DNA of 64,000 bases from Chitinophagaceae bacterium (GCA_020403455.1 JADBXP010000024.1:124001-188000), one strand, 5' to 3'; positions 17,360 to 27,007 are shown, counted from the first letter of the stretch. Notes: generated by a model from the letters alone, not told the origin. Translations and numbers: made by a program.

Positions 17360-18289
17360 TCAGTGTATTTTTTCCAGGTGGGAAAAATGCGTTTGATAAA
17401 TCTGTTGTTTGTGTTCTTTGATATAGTTCAGGAATGCAGATGCCACAGCAGTTAGTTGTTTTTTCTGCAACCAGACCATGCGCCAGTTATTGCGCAGGGG
17501 GAAGCCCTTCACGGGAATAATCGCAAGCTTGTTCAACATCAGTTCATCCACAACGCTGACCAACGGTAATACTGAGTACCCAAGTCCGGCAAGTACCGCC
17601 TGCTTAACTGCTTCCGTGGAGTTGAGCGAGAGACCTACTCGCGGACTAATATTCGACTTTTGAAAGAATTGCTGCATGGTGTACCGGGTGCCGGATCCTT
17701 CTTCCCTAAAAATCAAAGGCAAATCCCCGAACAAAGTATTCACCGGATTCTCCTGCAGTGATTGTACATTATCTGTGGCGCCAAAAAGATAGAGACGGTT
17801 GGGCATTAAAACTTCCTCATACAAATCCATATCAGAGGGCATAACAGTGAGCAGAACGAAATCCGCATCATTGTTGCGAAGTTTTTCCAACACCTTGTTC
17901 TTGTTGCTTAACTCCATTTCAAGTTCCACATGAGGATTTTCTGCTAAAAAATTTCTCAGATAATAGGGCAAAATATACTTACCGGTGGAGGCAGATGCAA
18001 TGCGCAATTTGCCTGATAAAACACCCTGGAAACGGAGCGAATGATCTTTGATAGAATCTACTTCCCCCAGTACACGACGGGCTATGCTTTCAATTTCTCT
18101 TCCAAAATCTGTCACATATAATTTTCTGCCAATAACTTCCGTCAGGGGAAGGTCGAATTGATCCTGTAGATTTTTCAACTGAATAGAGACTGCCGGTTGG
18201 GTCATATTCAGCTCCCTGGCGGCCTGGGTAATACTTTTCATTTCAGCCACCACCAGAAATACTCTCAATTGATGTAAGGTGAAATTCAT
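17360..18289 (-). CDS. LysR-family transcriptional regulator
   Basis: A 309-residue LysR-type regulator. The N-terminal winged helix-turn-helix (FTLHQLRVFLVVAEMKSI, ARELNMTQPAVS) is followed by a periplasmic-binding-like effector domain from about residue 90 (GKLRIASASTGKYILP, REEGSGTRY). The effector-domain features resemble the CysB/CbbR group. It is divergent from isocitrate dehydrogenase across about 70 bases, the usual arrangement for a LysR protein and its target, so it may regulate that gene and itself (inference). The effector is unknown. Confidence 0.9.
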   Translation of the reverse strand: MNFTLHQLRVFLVVAEMKSITQAARELNMTQPAVSIQLKNLQDQFDLPLTEVIGRKLYVTDFGREIESIARRVLGEVDSIKDHSLRFQGVLSGKLRIASASTGKYILPYYLRNFLAENPHVELEMELSNKNKVLEKLRNNDADFVLLTVMPSDMDLYEEVLMPNRLYLFGATDNVQSLQENPVNTLFGDLPLIFREEGSGTRYTMQQFFQKSNISPRVGLSLNSTEAVKQAVLAGLGYSVLPLVSVVDELMLNKLAIIPVKGFPLRNNWRMVWLQKKQLTAVASAFLNYIKEHKQQIYQTHFSHLEKIH

Positions 18290-18359
18290 AAGGCAAATTT
18301 ATTGCAAAAATAACAAGTATAAATAAAGGTATATGAATAAAAAGTGGCATTTTTGCTAT

Positions 18360-19811
18360 ATGAAAGTTAAAATCCCTACCCGCATAACCATTGCCCGGGG
18401 GGATGGGATCGGCCCGGAAATCATGGATGCCACCCTGCAAATTATTACTGCTGCAGGATGCGCTATAGAAACAGATGAAATCATAGTCGGAGAAAAATCC
18501 TACCTGAGTGGAAATCAATCAGGCATACCTTCTGCTGCCTGGGACATCCTCCGAAAAAACAAACTCTTCCTAAAAGGGCCCATCACTACCCCACAGGGTG
18601 GTGGCTATAAAAGCGTAAACGTAACACTCCGAAAAGTACTGGGACTATACGCTAACATCCGCCCCTGCCAGTCCTACCACCCCTATATTGCTACCAAGCA
18701 TCCGGTGATGGACGTAGTCATCATACGTGAAAATGAGGAAGACCTGTATGCGGGCATCGAACACCAGCAAACCGATGAAGTAATCCAATGCCTGAAATTA
18801 ATTTCCAAACCGGGCACTGAAAAAATCATCCGCTACGCCTTTGAATATGCCCGTTCAAGTGGCAGGAAGAAAGTGAGTTGCTTTACGAAAGACAACATCA
18901 TGAAACTCACCGATGGTCTGTTTCATAAAACCTTCGACCGCATCGGAAATGAATATCCTGAAATAGAAAAAGAACACCTCATCGTCGATATAGGTGCTGC
19001 AAGACTCGCAGATACGCCGGAGTTATTCGACGTAATCGTAATGCCCAACCTGTATGGCGATATTTTAAGTGATATTGCTGCACAAATCACCGGATCTGTC
19101 GGTCTGGGTGGAAGTGTGAATATTGGACAACAATTTGCTTTATTTGAGGCGATTCATGGTTCTGCACCCATGATTGCAGGAAAAGATATAGCAAACCCCT
19201 CCGGATTATTGTTAGCTGCCATACAGTTGCTCTTGCACGTTGAAGAATATGAAGCAGCAGCGAGAATTCAGAATGCCTGGCTAAGAACACTGGAAGATGG
19301 TATCCATACTGCAGATATTTTCAGGGAAGGCCTATCAAAAAAGAAAGTGGGTACCCGAGCATTTGCTGAAGAAATCATCAGTCGGTTGGGACAGCTTCCT
19401 CAGAAGTTAAGAGCGGTAGATTTTCAGCAAGGACTTGCGCACATAACAACTACTTATGAGCCTGCGCTACCGGCAAAAAAAGAGTTGGTGGGTGTAGATG
19501 TATTCATCCATTACGCGAACAGAAATGCAGAAGAATTGGCAACACATGTACAAAAAAGTCATTCCGATTTGCTTTCCCTCAAAATGATCACCAACCGGGG
19601 AACCAAGGTATGGCCGGGAGGTTTCCCGGAGACTTTTTGTACCGATCACTGGAGATGCAGGTTCATTTCATCCAATGACCATCCACTGGCTTATTCCAAT
19701 GTTTTGGAATTGATGGAGGCAATTCACCGGCAAGGACTGGAAATCATTAAAACAGAAAATTTATATACTTTCGATGGGGTACCGGGATTCACGGCAGCCC
19801 AGGGACAATAA
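18360..19811 (+). CDS. icd: NADP-type isocitrate dehydrogenase
   Basis: A 483-residue isocitrate/isopropylmalate dehydrogenase-family enzyme. Motifs include ARGDGIGPEIM near the start, SVNVTLRKVLGLYANIRP (substrate loop with Arg residues), IRENEEDLYAGIEH, the catalytic region FTKDNIMKLTDG, and NLYGDILSDIAAQITGSVGLGGS. It has an extra C-terminal domain of about 140 residues, as in the long Thermus-type enzyme. It oxidises isocitrate to 2-oxoglutarate in the TCA cycle. The start at 18360 is chosen over one nine codons upstream because homology begins there. Confidence 0.92.
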   Translation: MKVKIPTRITIARGDGIGPEIMDATLQIITAAGCAIETDEIIVGEKSYLSGNQSGIPSAAWDILRKNKLFLKGPITTPQGGGYKSVNVTLRKVLGLYANIRPCQSYHPYIATKHPVMDVVIIRENEEDLYAGIEHQQTDEVIQCLKLISKPGTEKIIRYAFEYARSSGRKKVSCFTKDNIMKLTDGLFHKTFDRIGNEYPEIEKEHLIVDIGAARLADTPELFDVIVMPNLYGDILSDIAAQITGSVGLGGSVNIGQQFALFEAIHGSAPMIAGKDIANPSGLLLAAIQLLLHVEEYEAAARIQNAWLRTLEDGIHTADIFREGLSKKKVGTRAFAEEIISRLGQLPQKLRAVDFQQGLAHITTTYEPALPAKKELVGVDVFIHYANRNAEELATHVQKSHSDLLSLKMITNRGTKVWPGGFPETFCTDHWRCRFISSNDHPLAYSNVLELMEAIHRQGLEIIKTENLYTFDGVPGFTAAQGQ

Positions 19812-19835
19812 AAAGCGTATCCTTAACAAAAAATT

Positions 19836-20105
19836 ATGGAACTAACATTAATCAACGGAATCTACCCCAAACAAGATGCTGTTTCCATTGTAACAGACAT
19901 CTTCTCCATCAAAATAGAATACCACAGAAAGCGCATTGCAGGGGGCAAGTTAACTGCCGAGGAATCTGCACATGCCGAAAAGCGCATCGGCCAATTGGAA
20001 ACCAGTATGGAACAGCTCCTGAGAAAAATCGAGGCACACAAAGAGCCTGAGCTGAACATAGAGGCCCATATTGACCTCAATATCTTTGCACCCGTTACCC
20101 AGTGA
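19836..20105 (+). CDS. Small conserved-looking hypothetical protein
   Basis: An 89-residue acidic protein, not recognised. Residues about 15-70 are helical with heptad-like spacing (AEKRIGQLETSMEQLLRKIEA), suggesting a short coiled coil, and the C-terminus is beta-like. It has no signal peptide. It lies 24 bases after isocitrate dehydrogenase on the same strand and 91 bases before the ABC export operon, so it could belong with either. Confidence 0.6.
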   Translation: MELTLINGIYPKQDAVSIVTDIFSIKIEYHRKRIAGGKLTAEESAHAEKRIGQLETSMEQLLRKIEAHKEPELNIEAHIDLNIFAPVTQ

Positions 20106-20141
20106 ACTGAACACAGAGCGAAAAAAAATGTTATACTTTTA

Positions 20142-20161
20142 CACCGGCAAAAAAACCGGTG
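20142..20161. other. Short hairpin upstream of the ABC export operon
   Basis: CACCGG and CCGGTG form a perfect 6-base stem with an A-rich 8-base loop, 35 bases before the ABC gene. No T-run follows, so it is not a classical terminator; it may stabilise or regulate the leader. Confidence 0.3.
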
Positions 20162-20196
20162 CTTACCTGTTTAAACTCCTTTGTCAATAAGCATCA

Positions 20197-21861
20197 ATGG
20201 CTAATCATTATCAATCAGCTGGAAAGGTTTTTCGTTCCATGCTTGCTTTACTCAGGGTAGATCGGGCTGACATCAGTTCGATTTATTTCTACGCCATCCT
20301 GGCGGGACTGGTACAATTGTCATTACCGCTGGGTATTCAAACCATCATCAACTTTGTGCTGGCAGGTACTATCTCCACCTCGATTGTCGTACTTATATTC
20401 ATGGTGGTATCAGGTACATTGGTTGCAGGTTTACTTCAAGTTCGTCAGCTCCAGGTAATCGAAAAACTAAAACAAAAAATATTCGTCCGCTATTCGCTTG
20501 AATTTGCAGACAGAATCCCCAAACTGGATGTCGAAAAAATGGATCAGTATTATCTCCCGGAGCTAATCAATCGTTATTTCGAAGTCCCTTCCTTCCAAAA
20601 AGGAATAGAAAAAATATTACTGGATCTGCCAACAGCAGCCATTCAGATGACCCTGGGATTAATGCTGCTTTCTTTTTATCACCCGATTTTCATTGCATTT
20701 GGTGCAATTCTCATTCTTACCATCATACTGATCATTCGTTTCACTGTTCAACCCGGATTCAGCGCTGCATTGGAAGCCAGTGAATACAAATACAAAGTAG
20801 CAGCCTGGCTGCAAGAACTGGCCAGAATGATCAAGTCATTTAAGTATACCCGCAATTGTGAAATTCAGGTAAAGAAAACGGATGAACTCAGTACCGGCTA
20901 CCTGCGAGCAAGAACCAGCTACTTCAAAATACTGTTAACACAAGCATGGAGCCTGATTGGATTCAAAACACTGATCACGGCCGCCATGTTGATTGTGGGT
21001 GCCGCCCTTTTAGTTGATCAACAGATCAACATAGGTCAATTCATTGCGGCTGACCTTGTTATCATCGCCATCATAGGATCAGTTGAAAAATTTCTGTTCA
21101 GTCTGGATGCCTTTTATGAAATGTTCACTTCCATTGAAAAGATGAACAGCGTTATCCGTGCAGACAAAGAAACAGAAGGAAATGCTTCCCTTAGTGCTGC
21201 TTCAGAAGGAGCAAAAATTGAATTCCGGGATGTGAACTTTGCCTACCCACAAGGAGAAATCATCCTGCACAAAATCAACCTGACTATTGAGCCCGGACAA
21301 ATTGCACTCTTAACCGGCCCCTCCGGTGGTGGTAAATCCAGTATGTTCCGTCTTCTTACCGGTGCATTCAAACACCAGGATGGAAAGGTACTCATCGATG
21401 GTTTGCCCATCTCTAATTACAAATTATCTTCCCTTCGCCAGAATACAGGTGTATTATTGAACCAATTTGATATTTTTCGCGGCAGTGTCTTAGACAATAT
21501 CACCATGGGCGATCCCCTAGTATCCATCGAAGAAATCATGGGGGTAGCAAAATATACCGGACTAACCGCATTCATTCAGTCGCAACCGCAGGGATTTGAT
21601 ACCCTTCTCGACCCTCTCGGGAAAAGACTGAGCCAAAGCATCCGGCAACGCATCCTGCTAACCCGATCACTCATGGGAAAAAGCAGGTTGCTTTTACTGG
21701 AAGAACCTTTTCAACAATTGAATCAAGAGGATAAGATAAACCTGCTTGAATTCATTAGAAAACGTGGTTCAACAGCACTCATCATTGCAAAAGATAAGGA
21801 CGTGAGTTTATACGATACAGTTGCAGAAATGAAGGATGGTAAACTCGAAAAAATTAAGTAA
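20197..21861 (+). CDS. ABC exporter (permease-ATPase) with degenerate ATPase motifs
   Basis: A 554-residue fused ABC exporter: a six-helix transmembrane domain (about 1-310) and a nucleotide-binding domain (about 335-554). It has no N-terminal C39 peptidase domain. Walker A is intact (GPSGGGKSS, about 375-383). Other motifs are altered: the Q-loop region reads LLNQFD, the signature LSGGQ is LSQSI (about 478), Walker B ends in LLLLEEP instead of LDE, the D-loop is QQLN, and the H-loop histidine is Lys (IIAKD, about 529). ATP hydrolysis may be weak or absent, or a partner may supply it. It is the first gene of an operon with HlyD and TolC proteins, like type I secretion systems. Confidence 0.87.
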   Translation: MANHYQSAGKVFRSMLALLRVDRADISSIYFYAILAGLVQLSLPLGIQTIINFVLAGTISTSIVVLIFMVVSGTLVAGLLQVRQLQVIEKLKQKIFVRYSLEFADRIPKLDVEKMDQYYLPELINRYFEVPSFQKGIEKILLDLPTAAIQMTLGLMLLSFYHPIFIAFGAILILTIILIIRFTVQPGFSAALEASEYKYKVAAWLQELARMIKSFKYTRNCEIQVKKTDELSTGYLRARTSYFKILLTQAWSLIGFKTLITAAMLIVGAALLVDQQINIGQFIAADLVIIAIIGSVEKFLFSLDAFYEMFTSIEKMNSVIRADKETEGNASLSAASEGAKIEFRDVNFAYPQGEIILHKINLTIEPGQIALLTGPSGGGKSSMFRLLTGAFKHQDGKVLIDGLPISNYKLSSLRQNTGVLLNQFDIFRGSVLDNITMGDPLVSIEEIMGVAKYTGLTAFIQSQPQGFDTLLDPLGKRLSQSIRQRILLTRSLMGKSRLLLLEEPFQQLNQEDKINLLEFIRKRGSTALIIAKDKDVSLYDTVAEMKDGKLEKIK

Positions 21862-21864
21862 CAC

Positions 21865-23220
21865 ATGGAGCCATTTATCTCAACGCCGATAGAATCAGAA
21901 CTCCAGAAATCGAAGCTGAGGTCCTTTCAATCTATCTACCACATAGAAAAAAAGAGCCGCATTAAAAAGTGGATGTCATGGACACTGATTGTTCTACTGA
22001 TCATACTTTTCCTGCCATGGACCCAAAACATTCGTGCCACCGGTTCAGTCACTACCTTACAACAAGACCAGCGGCCACAGGAAGTAAACAGTGTGATTCC
22101 GGGCAGTGTGGTAAAATGGTACGTGAAAGAAGGTGACTTTGTTCATGCCGGAGATACTTTGCTGCAATTGGGTGAAGTTAAAACAGACTATTTCGACCCG
22201 GAACTTTTGAAGCGCACCAGCGAACAAGTAGGGGCCAAAGAAAAAAGCATCGATAATTATAACAACAAAGCAGGAACCGCTCAACTTCAGGTAGTAGCCC
22301 TTAGAAATGCACTCGACCTGAAATTAAATTCCATCGACAACAAACTACAACAGCAATACCTTAAGGTTGCCAGCGACAGCAATGACCTGATAGCTGCACA
22401 AAATGAACTGTCTATCTATAAACGTCAGCTGGACGCAGGAAAGATCATGTATGACAGCGGAAGTATTGCACTGATTGAATTGGAAAAAAGAAGGGCCAAC
22501 TTTCAAAACGGTGTTGCGAAAAAAATCAGCGTAGAAAATAAATTCCTGCAAAACAAACAAGAGATCAACAATCTGTTGATTGAAAAAAGAAGTGCTCTGC
22601 AGGAATACAATGACAAGATTGCCAAAGCAGAAGGTGACCGATTCAGTGCTATTTCAGCCGCAGCATCAGAAGAATCTGAAGTGGCTAAACTTCGCAACCT
22701 CTACGCCAACTACGACGCCCGAAATAAATTGTATTACGTTCGGGCACCACAGAGCGGACAAATCACCAAAGCAAAAAAAGCCGGTATCGGAGAAATGCTC
22801 AAGGAAGGTGATATGCTGGTAGAAATTGTGCCTGAAAAAGTACAGTTTGCCGTTCAATTGTTCATAGACCCTATGGACCTTCCCCTGATTTCCATCGGCC
22901 AAAAAGTACGATTTATATTCGACGGCTTCCCTGCAATCGTATTCAGTGGATGGCCACAAAGCAGCATAGGTACTTTTGGAGGAAGAGTTGCCGCTATAGA
23001 AACCAATGTTAGCACCAATGGAAAATTCAGGGTGCTGGTAAAAGAAGATGACCCCACACATCCCTGGCCCAAACAACTGCGCATGGGTGGCGGCGCTAAA
23101 GGAATCGCTCTGCTGAAAGACGTGCGTATTTATTATGAATTGTGGCGAATCATCAATGGATTCCCTCCAGAATATTATCAATCGGAAACCAGCAGCAACA
23201 ATGGCGGGAATAAAAAATAA
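21865..23220 (+). CDS. HlyD-family periplasmic adaptor
   Basis: A 451-residue membrane-fusion protein. A single membrane helix (about residues 37-53) follows a cytoplasmic N-terminus. Next come a biotinyl-lipoyl-like half-motif (GSVVKWYVKEGDFVHAGDTL), a long coiled-coil hairpin (about 120-285), the second half-motif (VRAPQSGQITKA) and a beta-barrel region (FAVQLFIDPMDLP). It would bridge the inner-membrane ABC protein to the outer-membrane TolC protein. The gene starts 3 bases after the ABC gene and overlaps the TolC gene by 20 bases. Confidence 0.9.
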   Translation: MEPFISTPIESELQKSKLRSFQSIYHIEKKSRIKKWMSWTLIVLLIILFLPWTQNIRATGSVTTLQQDQRPQEVNSVIPGSVVKWYVKEGDFVHAGDTLLQLGEVKTDYFDPELLKRTSEQVGAKEKSIDNYNNKAGTAQLQVVALRNALDLKLNSIDNKLQQQYLKVASDSNDLIAAQNELSIYKRQLDAGKIMYDSGSIALIELEKRRANFQNGVAKKISVENKFLQNKQEINNLLIEKRSALQEYNDKIAKAEGDRFSAISAAASEESEVAKLRNLYANYDARNKLYYVRAPQSGQITKAKKAGIGEMLKEGDMLVEIVPEKVQFAVQLFIDPMDLPLISIGQKVRFIFDGFPAIVFSGWPQSSIGTFGGRVAAIETNVSTNGKFRVLVKEDDPTHPWPKQLRMGGGAKGIALLKDVRIYYELWRIINGFPPEYYQSETSSNNGGNKK

Positions 23221-24616
23221 GTTAGCCTTTTTGTTGCTCGGCCTGACTGCAGGCCTGTCATCAATGGCACAAATGACAGCTTCCAATGGGGAAGTTTTAT
23301 CCCTTCCTACTGTATTGGACTGGGTGCGCAAATACCATCCTGTTGCTCGACAAGCAGTTTTAATTACCGAAAGAGCCGATGCAGAACTCACTGCCGCCAG
23401 AGGAGCTTTTGACCCGCTGGTAGGATGGGATGCCAACAGAAAAACTTTTGATGGAAAAAATTATTACAACTATTCCAATCCGGAATTACAGATCCCATTT
23501 GCCGCTCCTGTTACTGTTAAGACTGGACTCGAAAATTCTCGAGGTCAGTTCACCAACCCGGAAGTAGGGGTAGGTAAACTGAGCTATTTTGGTGTTGAAG
23601 TACCATTGGGTAATGGACTGATCATCGACAAAAGGAGGGCTGCTTTACAACAAGCCAAGCTGATGAAGACGATGAGTGTACAAGACCGGCTGGCACAGGT
23701 CAACGACCTGCTGCTGGAAACCTATGCCGCCTACTGGCGTTGGGCAGGTGCCTGGGAAATCAATCAGCTCATCTCTCAGTTCGCTGTTAATGCCACTAAC
23801 CGTCTTCAACTGGTAAGAATCAATTGGCAAAACGGTGACCGGTCAGTAATGGATACCGTCGAAGCATTCGCCCAATTGCAGCAAATCAAATTGCTGCAAT
23901 CAGAAGCAGCCATGAAGCTGAACAATATGGCCATAGAACTTTCTTACTTTCTCTGGCAGGCAGATGATCAGCCTGTTCGTCTCGCAGACAATCTTCAACC
24001 TGAAATTGTTTTATTCAGAGGACGGGCAATCAATGCTCCATTGGAAGAATTGCTGGCAACGGCATTAGACAATAACCCCATGCTGAACGCAGCAGCCCTC
24101 AAAGTGAGCAGCATGGAAATCGATAAGAAATTGAAGTTCCAGCAATTGTTGCCTTATTTCAGCGTGAAAGCAAATGTGCTGAACAACAATTACTCGGTTT
24201 TTTCCGGCTGGGAAAGCGGGTTTCTTCAAAACAACAATCGTTGGGGAGTTGGTTTCAGCATGCCTTTGTTTTTCAGACAGGGAAGAGGAGAATACAAACG
24301 TGCTCAAATCAAATTGAAAGAATCCAACATCGAACTTTCTGCCAAGAGATGGCAAACCGAAAATAAAATCAGGTATTACTATACTGAATTTACCCGACAC
24401 TGGGATCAATTGCAGATTACAGACCAGATCCAAAGCAACTTACGCCAGTTACTGAAAAATGAAGAATTGCGTTTCTCTCAAGGGGAAAGCAGTCTTTTCC
24501 TTGTCAATAGCCGTGAAATCAAATGGCTGGAATCACTCCAGAAGCAAACCGAACTCAGGGTAAAATACCTGATAGCTGCCTACCAGGTGCAGTGGGCTGC
24601 AGGAACTCTTCGCTAA
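23201..24616 (+). CDS. TolC-family outer-membrane efflux protein
   Basis: A 471-residue outer-membrane factor. The signal peptide is MAGIKNKLAFLLLGLTAGLSSMAQ-like, ending near residue 24 (not all shown as function), followed by two TolC-type coiled-coil/barrel repeats (LPTVLDWVRKYHPVARQA; GRGEYKRAQIKLKES). The start at 23201 is chosen because the signal peptide begins there; the upstream codons overlap the HlyD gene and are unlike TolC. Together with the two upstream genes it completes a tripartite export machine. No candidate secreted substrate lies beside it. Confidence 0.88.
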   Translation: MAGIKNKLAFLLLGLTAGLSSMAQMTASNGEVLSLPTVLDWVRKYHPVARQAVLITERADAELTAARGAFDPLVGWDANRKTFDGKNYYNYSNPELQIPFAAPVTVKTGLENSRGQFTNPEVGVGKLSYFGVEVPLGNGLIIDKRRAALQQAKLMKTMSVQDRLAQVNDLLLETYAAYWRWAGAWEINQLISQFAVNATNRLQLVRINWQNGDRSVMDTVEAFAQLQQIKLLQSEAAMKLNNMAIELSYFLWQADDQPVRLADNLQPEIVLFRGRAINAPLEELLATALDNNPMLNAAALKVSSMEIDKKLKFQQLLPYFSVKANVLNNNYSVFSGWESGFLQNNNRWGVGFSMPLFFRQGRGEYKRAQIKLKESNIELSAKRWQTENKIRYYYTEFTRHWDQLQITDQIQSNLRQLLKNEELRFSQGESSLFLVNSREIKWLESLQKQTELRVKYLIAAYQVQWAAGTLR

Positions 24617-24674
24617 GAAATGCCATCACGTTGCGCTATTGATTTTTTTTTATTTTTACTCCTGAAATTTTTTA

Positions 24675-24747
24675 GCCAACTTAGCTCAGCTGGTAGAGCA
24701 TTTCATTCGTAATGAAAGGGTCGTCGGTTCGAATCCGATAGTTGGCT
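24675..24747 (+). tRNA. tRNA-Thr (anticodon CGT)
   Basis: A 73-base cloverleaf: acceptor stem GCCAACT pairs with AGTTGGC, the D arm is GCTC...GAGC, the anticodon stem TTTCA/TGAAA encloses loop TTCGTAA (anticodon CGT, reading ACG), and the T arm GTCGG/CCGAT encloses TTCGAAT. The discriminator is T and CCA is not encoded. Confidence 0.96.
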
Positions 24748-24789
24748 CTTCCTTCTACCCCCATTTTCAATTCCCCAATTTTTTCATAC

Positions 24790-25683
24790 ATGCTTAACTT
24801 ACTTCGACTTCAATTGATCCTTGCCTGCCTGTTTGTTTTCCAGGTATCCTTTGCGCAAAAGCTTACCTATGAAGATTCGGTCAACAGCTGGTACCGGCAA
24901 AGAATTATCGATTTAAAAGCACCAGATGGATGGGTAAACCTTGCCGGACTTTTCTGGCTGGAAAAAGGCAAGAACACCCTCGGTAGTGGAAACGACAATT
25001 CCATAAAAGTAAATCACCCCGATATGCCCACACATGCGGGAACTTTCGAGGTGGCCGGAGATGAAGTTCGCTGGACAACTCATCCGGGCAGCCAGGTGCT
25101 GTACAACAATGCGGCGATTACCTCCTTGCTAGTTTATTCATCATCTCAAAGTTCCCAACCACAACTTGCTATCGGATCACTGCGAATGAATATTATCATC
25201 CGGGGAGATAAAACGGGTATCCGCCTGCGGGACTTACAATCAGCGGCCATCAAGCAATTCAAAGCGCCCGCACGTTTCCCCATCAATCAACAATGGAAAA
25301 TCAAAGCCAGATTCAAGCCGAGTCCCTCCGCAACCATTGCCATACAAAATGTGCTGGGACAGGTGAACCGCGAAGCGTCTCCCGGACAACTGGTATTCAC
25401 ATACCAAAAAAAGACCTATCAACTGGATGTACTGAATGAAGGGGATCAATGGTTTGTACTTTTCGCTGACGCAACCAGCGGAAAAACAACCTATCCCACC
25501 GGACGATTCCTGTATGTTCCCAAAAACAAAGAAGGTGAGGAAGTTTACCTGGATTTCAACCTAGCTTTTAACCCACCCTGCGCTTTTACCAACTTTGCCA
25601 CTTGTCCGTTACCCCCACCCCAAAACCGACTTCCGTTCGCCATCATTGCCGGAGAAAAATACAAGGCACATGCCATGCAGTAA
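24790..25683 (+). CDS. DUF1684 domain-containing exported protein
   Basis: A 297-residue protein with a signal peptide (about 22 residues, ending VSFAQ). The mature part has the DUF1684 blocks: WVNLAGLFWLEKGKNTLGS near the start and FADATSGKTTYPTGRFLYVP, then LDFNLAFNPPCAFTNFATCPLPP with the conserved Asn/Cys cluster near the C-terminus. The function of the family is unknown. The start at 24790 is used; earlier frames would enter the tRNA gene. Confidence 0.87.
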   Translation: MLNLLRLQLILACLFVFQVSFAQKLTYEDSVNSWYRQRIIDLKAPDGWVNLAGLFWLEKGKNTLGSGNDNSIKVNHPDMPTHAGTFEVAGDEVRWTTHPGSQVLYNNAAITSLLVYSSSQSSQPQLAIGSLRMNIIIRGDKTGIRLRDLQSAAIKQFKAPARFPINQQWKIKARFKPSPSATIAIQNVLGQVNREASPGQLVFTYQKKTYQLDVLNEGDQWFVLFADATSGKTTYPTGRFLYVPKNKEGEEVYLDFNLAFNPPCAFTNFATCPLPPPQNRLPFAIIAGEKYKAHAMQ

Positions 25684-25755
25684 AATCGGGGGTAGTTGAA
25701 AATGCCTGAAATACAACAACTACAGGTATTCGCTGAAAAATTGTAAATTACGGAT

Positions 25756-26166
25756 ATGAATACCGGAAAACTACTTCTTGCCTACTTGCTGACAGCCATT
25801 GTTTTTTTTGCCATTGACCTTACCTGGTTGGGTTGGGTGGCAAAAGATCTTTACAGAAAATATTTAGGTGGCTTTCTGAGTAATCAGGTGAACTGGACTG
25901 CCGCCTTTATTTTTTATGCGCTATTCATCGTTGGTATTTTCATTTTCGCCATTTTACCTGCTGCGGAGAAAAACAGTTTTAGTCATGCTGTCATCTATGG
26001 TGCATTGTTTGGTTTTTTCACTTACGCCACCTATGACCTTACCAACCTGGCAACCCTAAAAAACTGGCCATTAACCATTGTCTTTATCGATATAATCTGG
26101 GGCAGCATATTAACCGGTACCGTCGCAGCAGCCGGGTATTGGATAGTCAAAAAATTAGTTGTCTGA
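25756..26166 (+). CDS. DUF2177 family membrane protein
   Basis: A 136-residue inner-membrane protein with four hydrophobic helices. The first helix carries FFAIDLTWLGWVAKDLY and the third FGFFTYATYDLTNLATL, both typical of DUF2177. The function is unknown. It overlaps the next gene by one base (TGATG), so the two are translationally coupled; DUF2177 and DUF1295 genes are often neighbours near lipid-modification genes. Confidence 0.87.
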   Translation: MNTGKLLLAYLLTAIVFFAIDLTWLGWVAKDLYRKYLGGFLSNQVNWTAAFIFYALFIVGIFIFAILPAAEKNSFSHAVIYGALFGFFTYATYDLTNLATLKNWPLTIVFIDIIWGSILTGTVAAAGYWIVKKLVV

Positions 26167-26954
26167 TGCTTGAGCAGGTATGCGTCGAAACAGCCTGCTG
26201 GATCCTTGTGTTCCAGACCATCACATTTTTTTTCGCGCTATTATTCAAGAGAAATGACATTGCTGATGTATGCTGGGGTGCCGGTTTTGTGATGATTGTC
26301 GTTACACTTTTCCTGCACCATACACTTACTCCCCCTGCTGCAGCAAGCTTTTTGCTGACCATATTCTGGGGTGGAAGATTAAGTATTCATCTCTTCCTGA
26401 GAAATAAAAACAAGCAGGAGGATTTTCGTTACCGTGCCTGGAGAGAAACATGGGGTAAGCATTTTGTCTGGAGAACTTATTTGCAAGTTTTTCTTTTACA
26501 GGGCTTCTTCATGTGGCTGATCAGTTTACCCATTCAAATTACTGCCATCGATGAAAAGGCGGGCTGGAATGTATGGATATGGGCGGGTATCCTGGTATGG
26601 CTCATTGGTTTTTATTTCCAGGCAACAGCTGATGCTCAATTGAAGAAATTCATGACCCACCGAAAAAAAGGAGAGATACTACAGACCGGCTTGTGGAAAT
26701 ATTCCAGGCACCCCAATTATTTCGGGGAAATTCTCATGTGGTGGGGCATCGGAATCATAGCCGGACCTTTGGAGCATGGCTGGTTGGGCTGGATTGGTCC
26801 TCTCACCATTACCTGGCTACTGGCCAAAGTTTCGGGTGTTCCCATGTTGGAAAGGAAGTACAGAGATAATGCTGAATTTGAAGAATACAAGACCCGAACC
26901 CCGGCATTGCTGCCCAACATTCGTCAAATGATAGCAGACATGCAGCAGAAATAA
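26166..26954 (+). CDS. DUF1295 / steroid 5-alpha-reductase-like membrane protein
   Basis: A 262-residue membrane protein with about six to seven helices. The C-terminal region has the isoprenylcysteine-methyltransferase/5-alpha-reductase fold signature: GLWKYSRHPNYFGEILMWWG, followed by MLERKYRDNAEFEEYKTRTPALLP. Members bind NADPH or SAM at the membrane, but the substrate of the bacterial DUF1295 group is not settled. The start at 26166 is chosen because it overlaps the DUF2177 stop. Confidence 0.86.
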   Translation: MLEQVCVETACWILVFQTITFFFALLFKRNDIADVCWGAGFVMIVVTLFLHHTLTPPAAASFLLTIFWGGRLSIHLFLRNKNKQEDFRYRAWRETWGKHFVWRTYLQVFLLQGFFMWLISLPIQITAIDEKAGWNVWIWAGILVWLIGFYFQATADAQLKKFMTHRKKGEILQTGLWKYSRHPNYFGEILMWWGIGIIAGPLEHGWLGWIGPLTITWLLAKVSGVPMLERKYRDNAEFEEYKTRTPALLPNIRQMIADMQQK

Positions 26955-27007
26955 CTGATTACAGTATCTTTATCTTTCACACAGCCGATCATTCAAAAAA
27001 TAGTACC

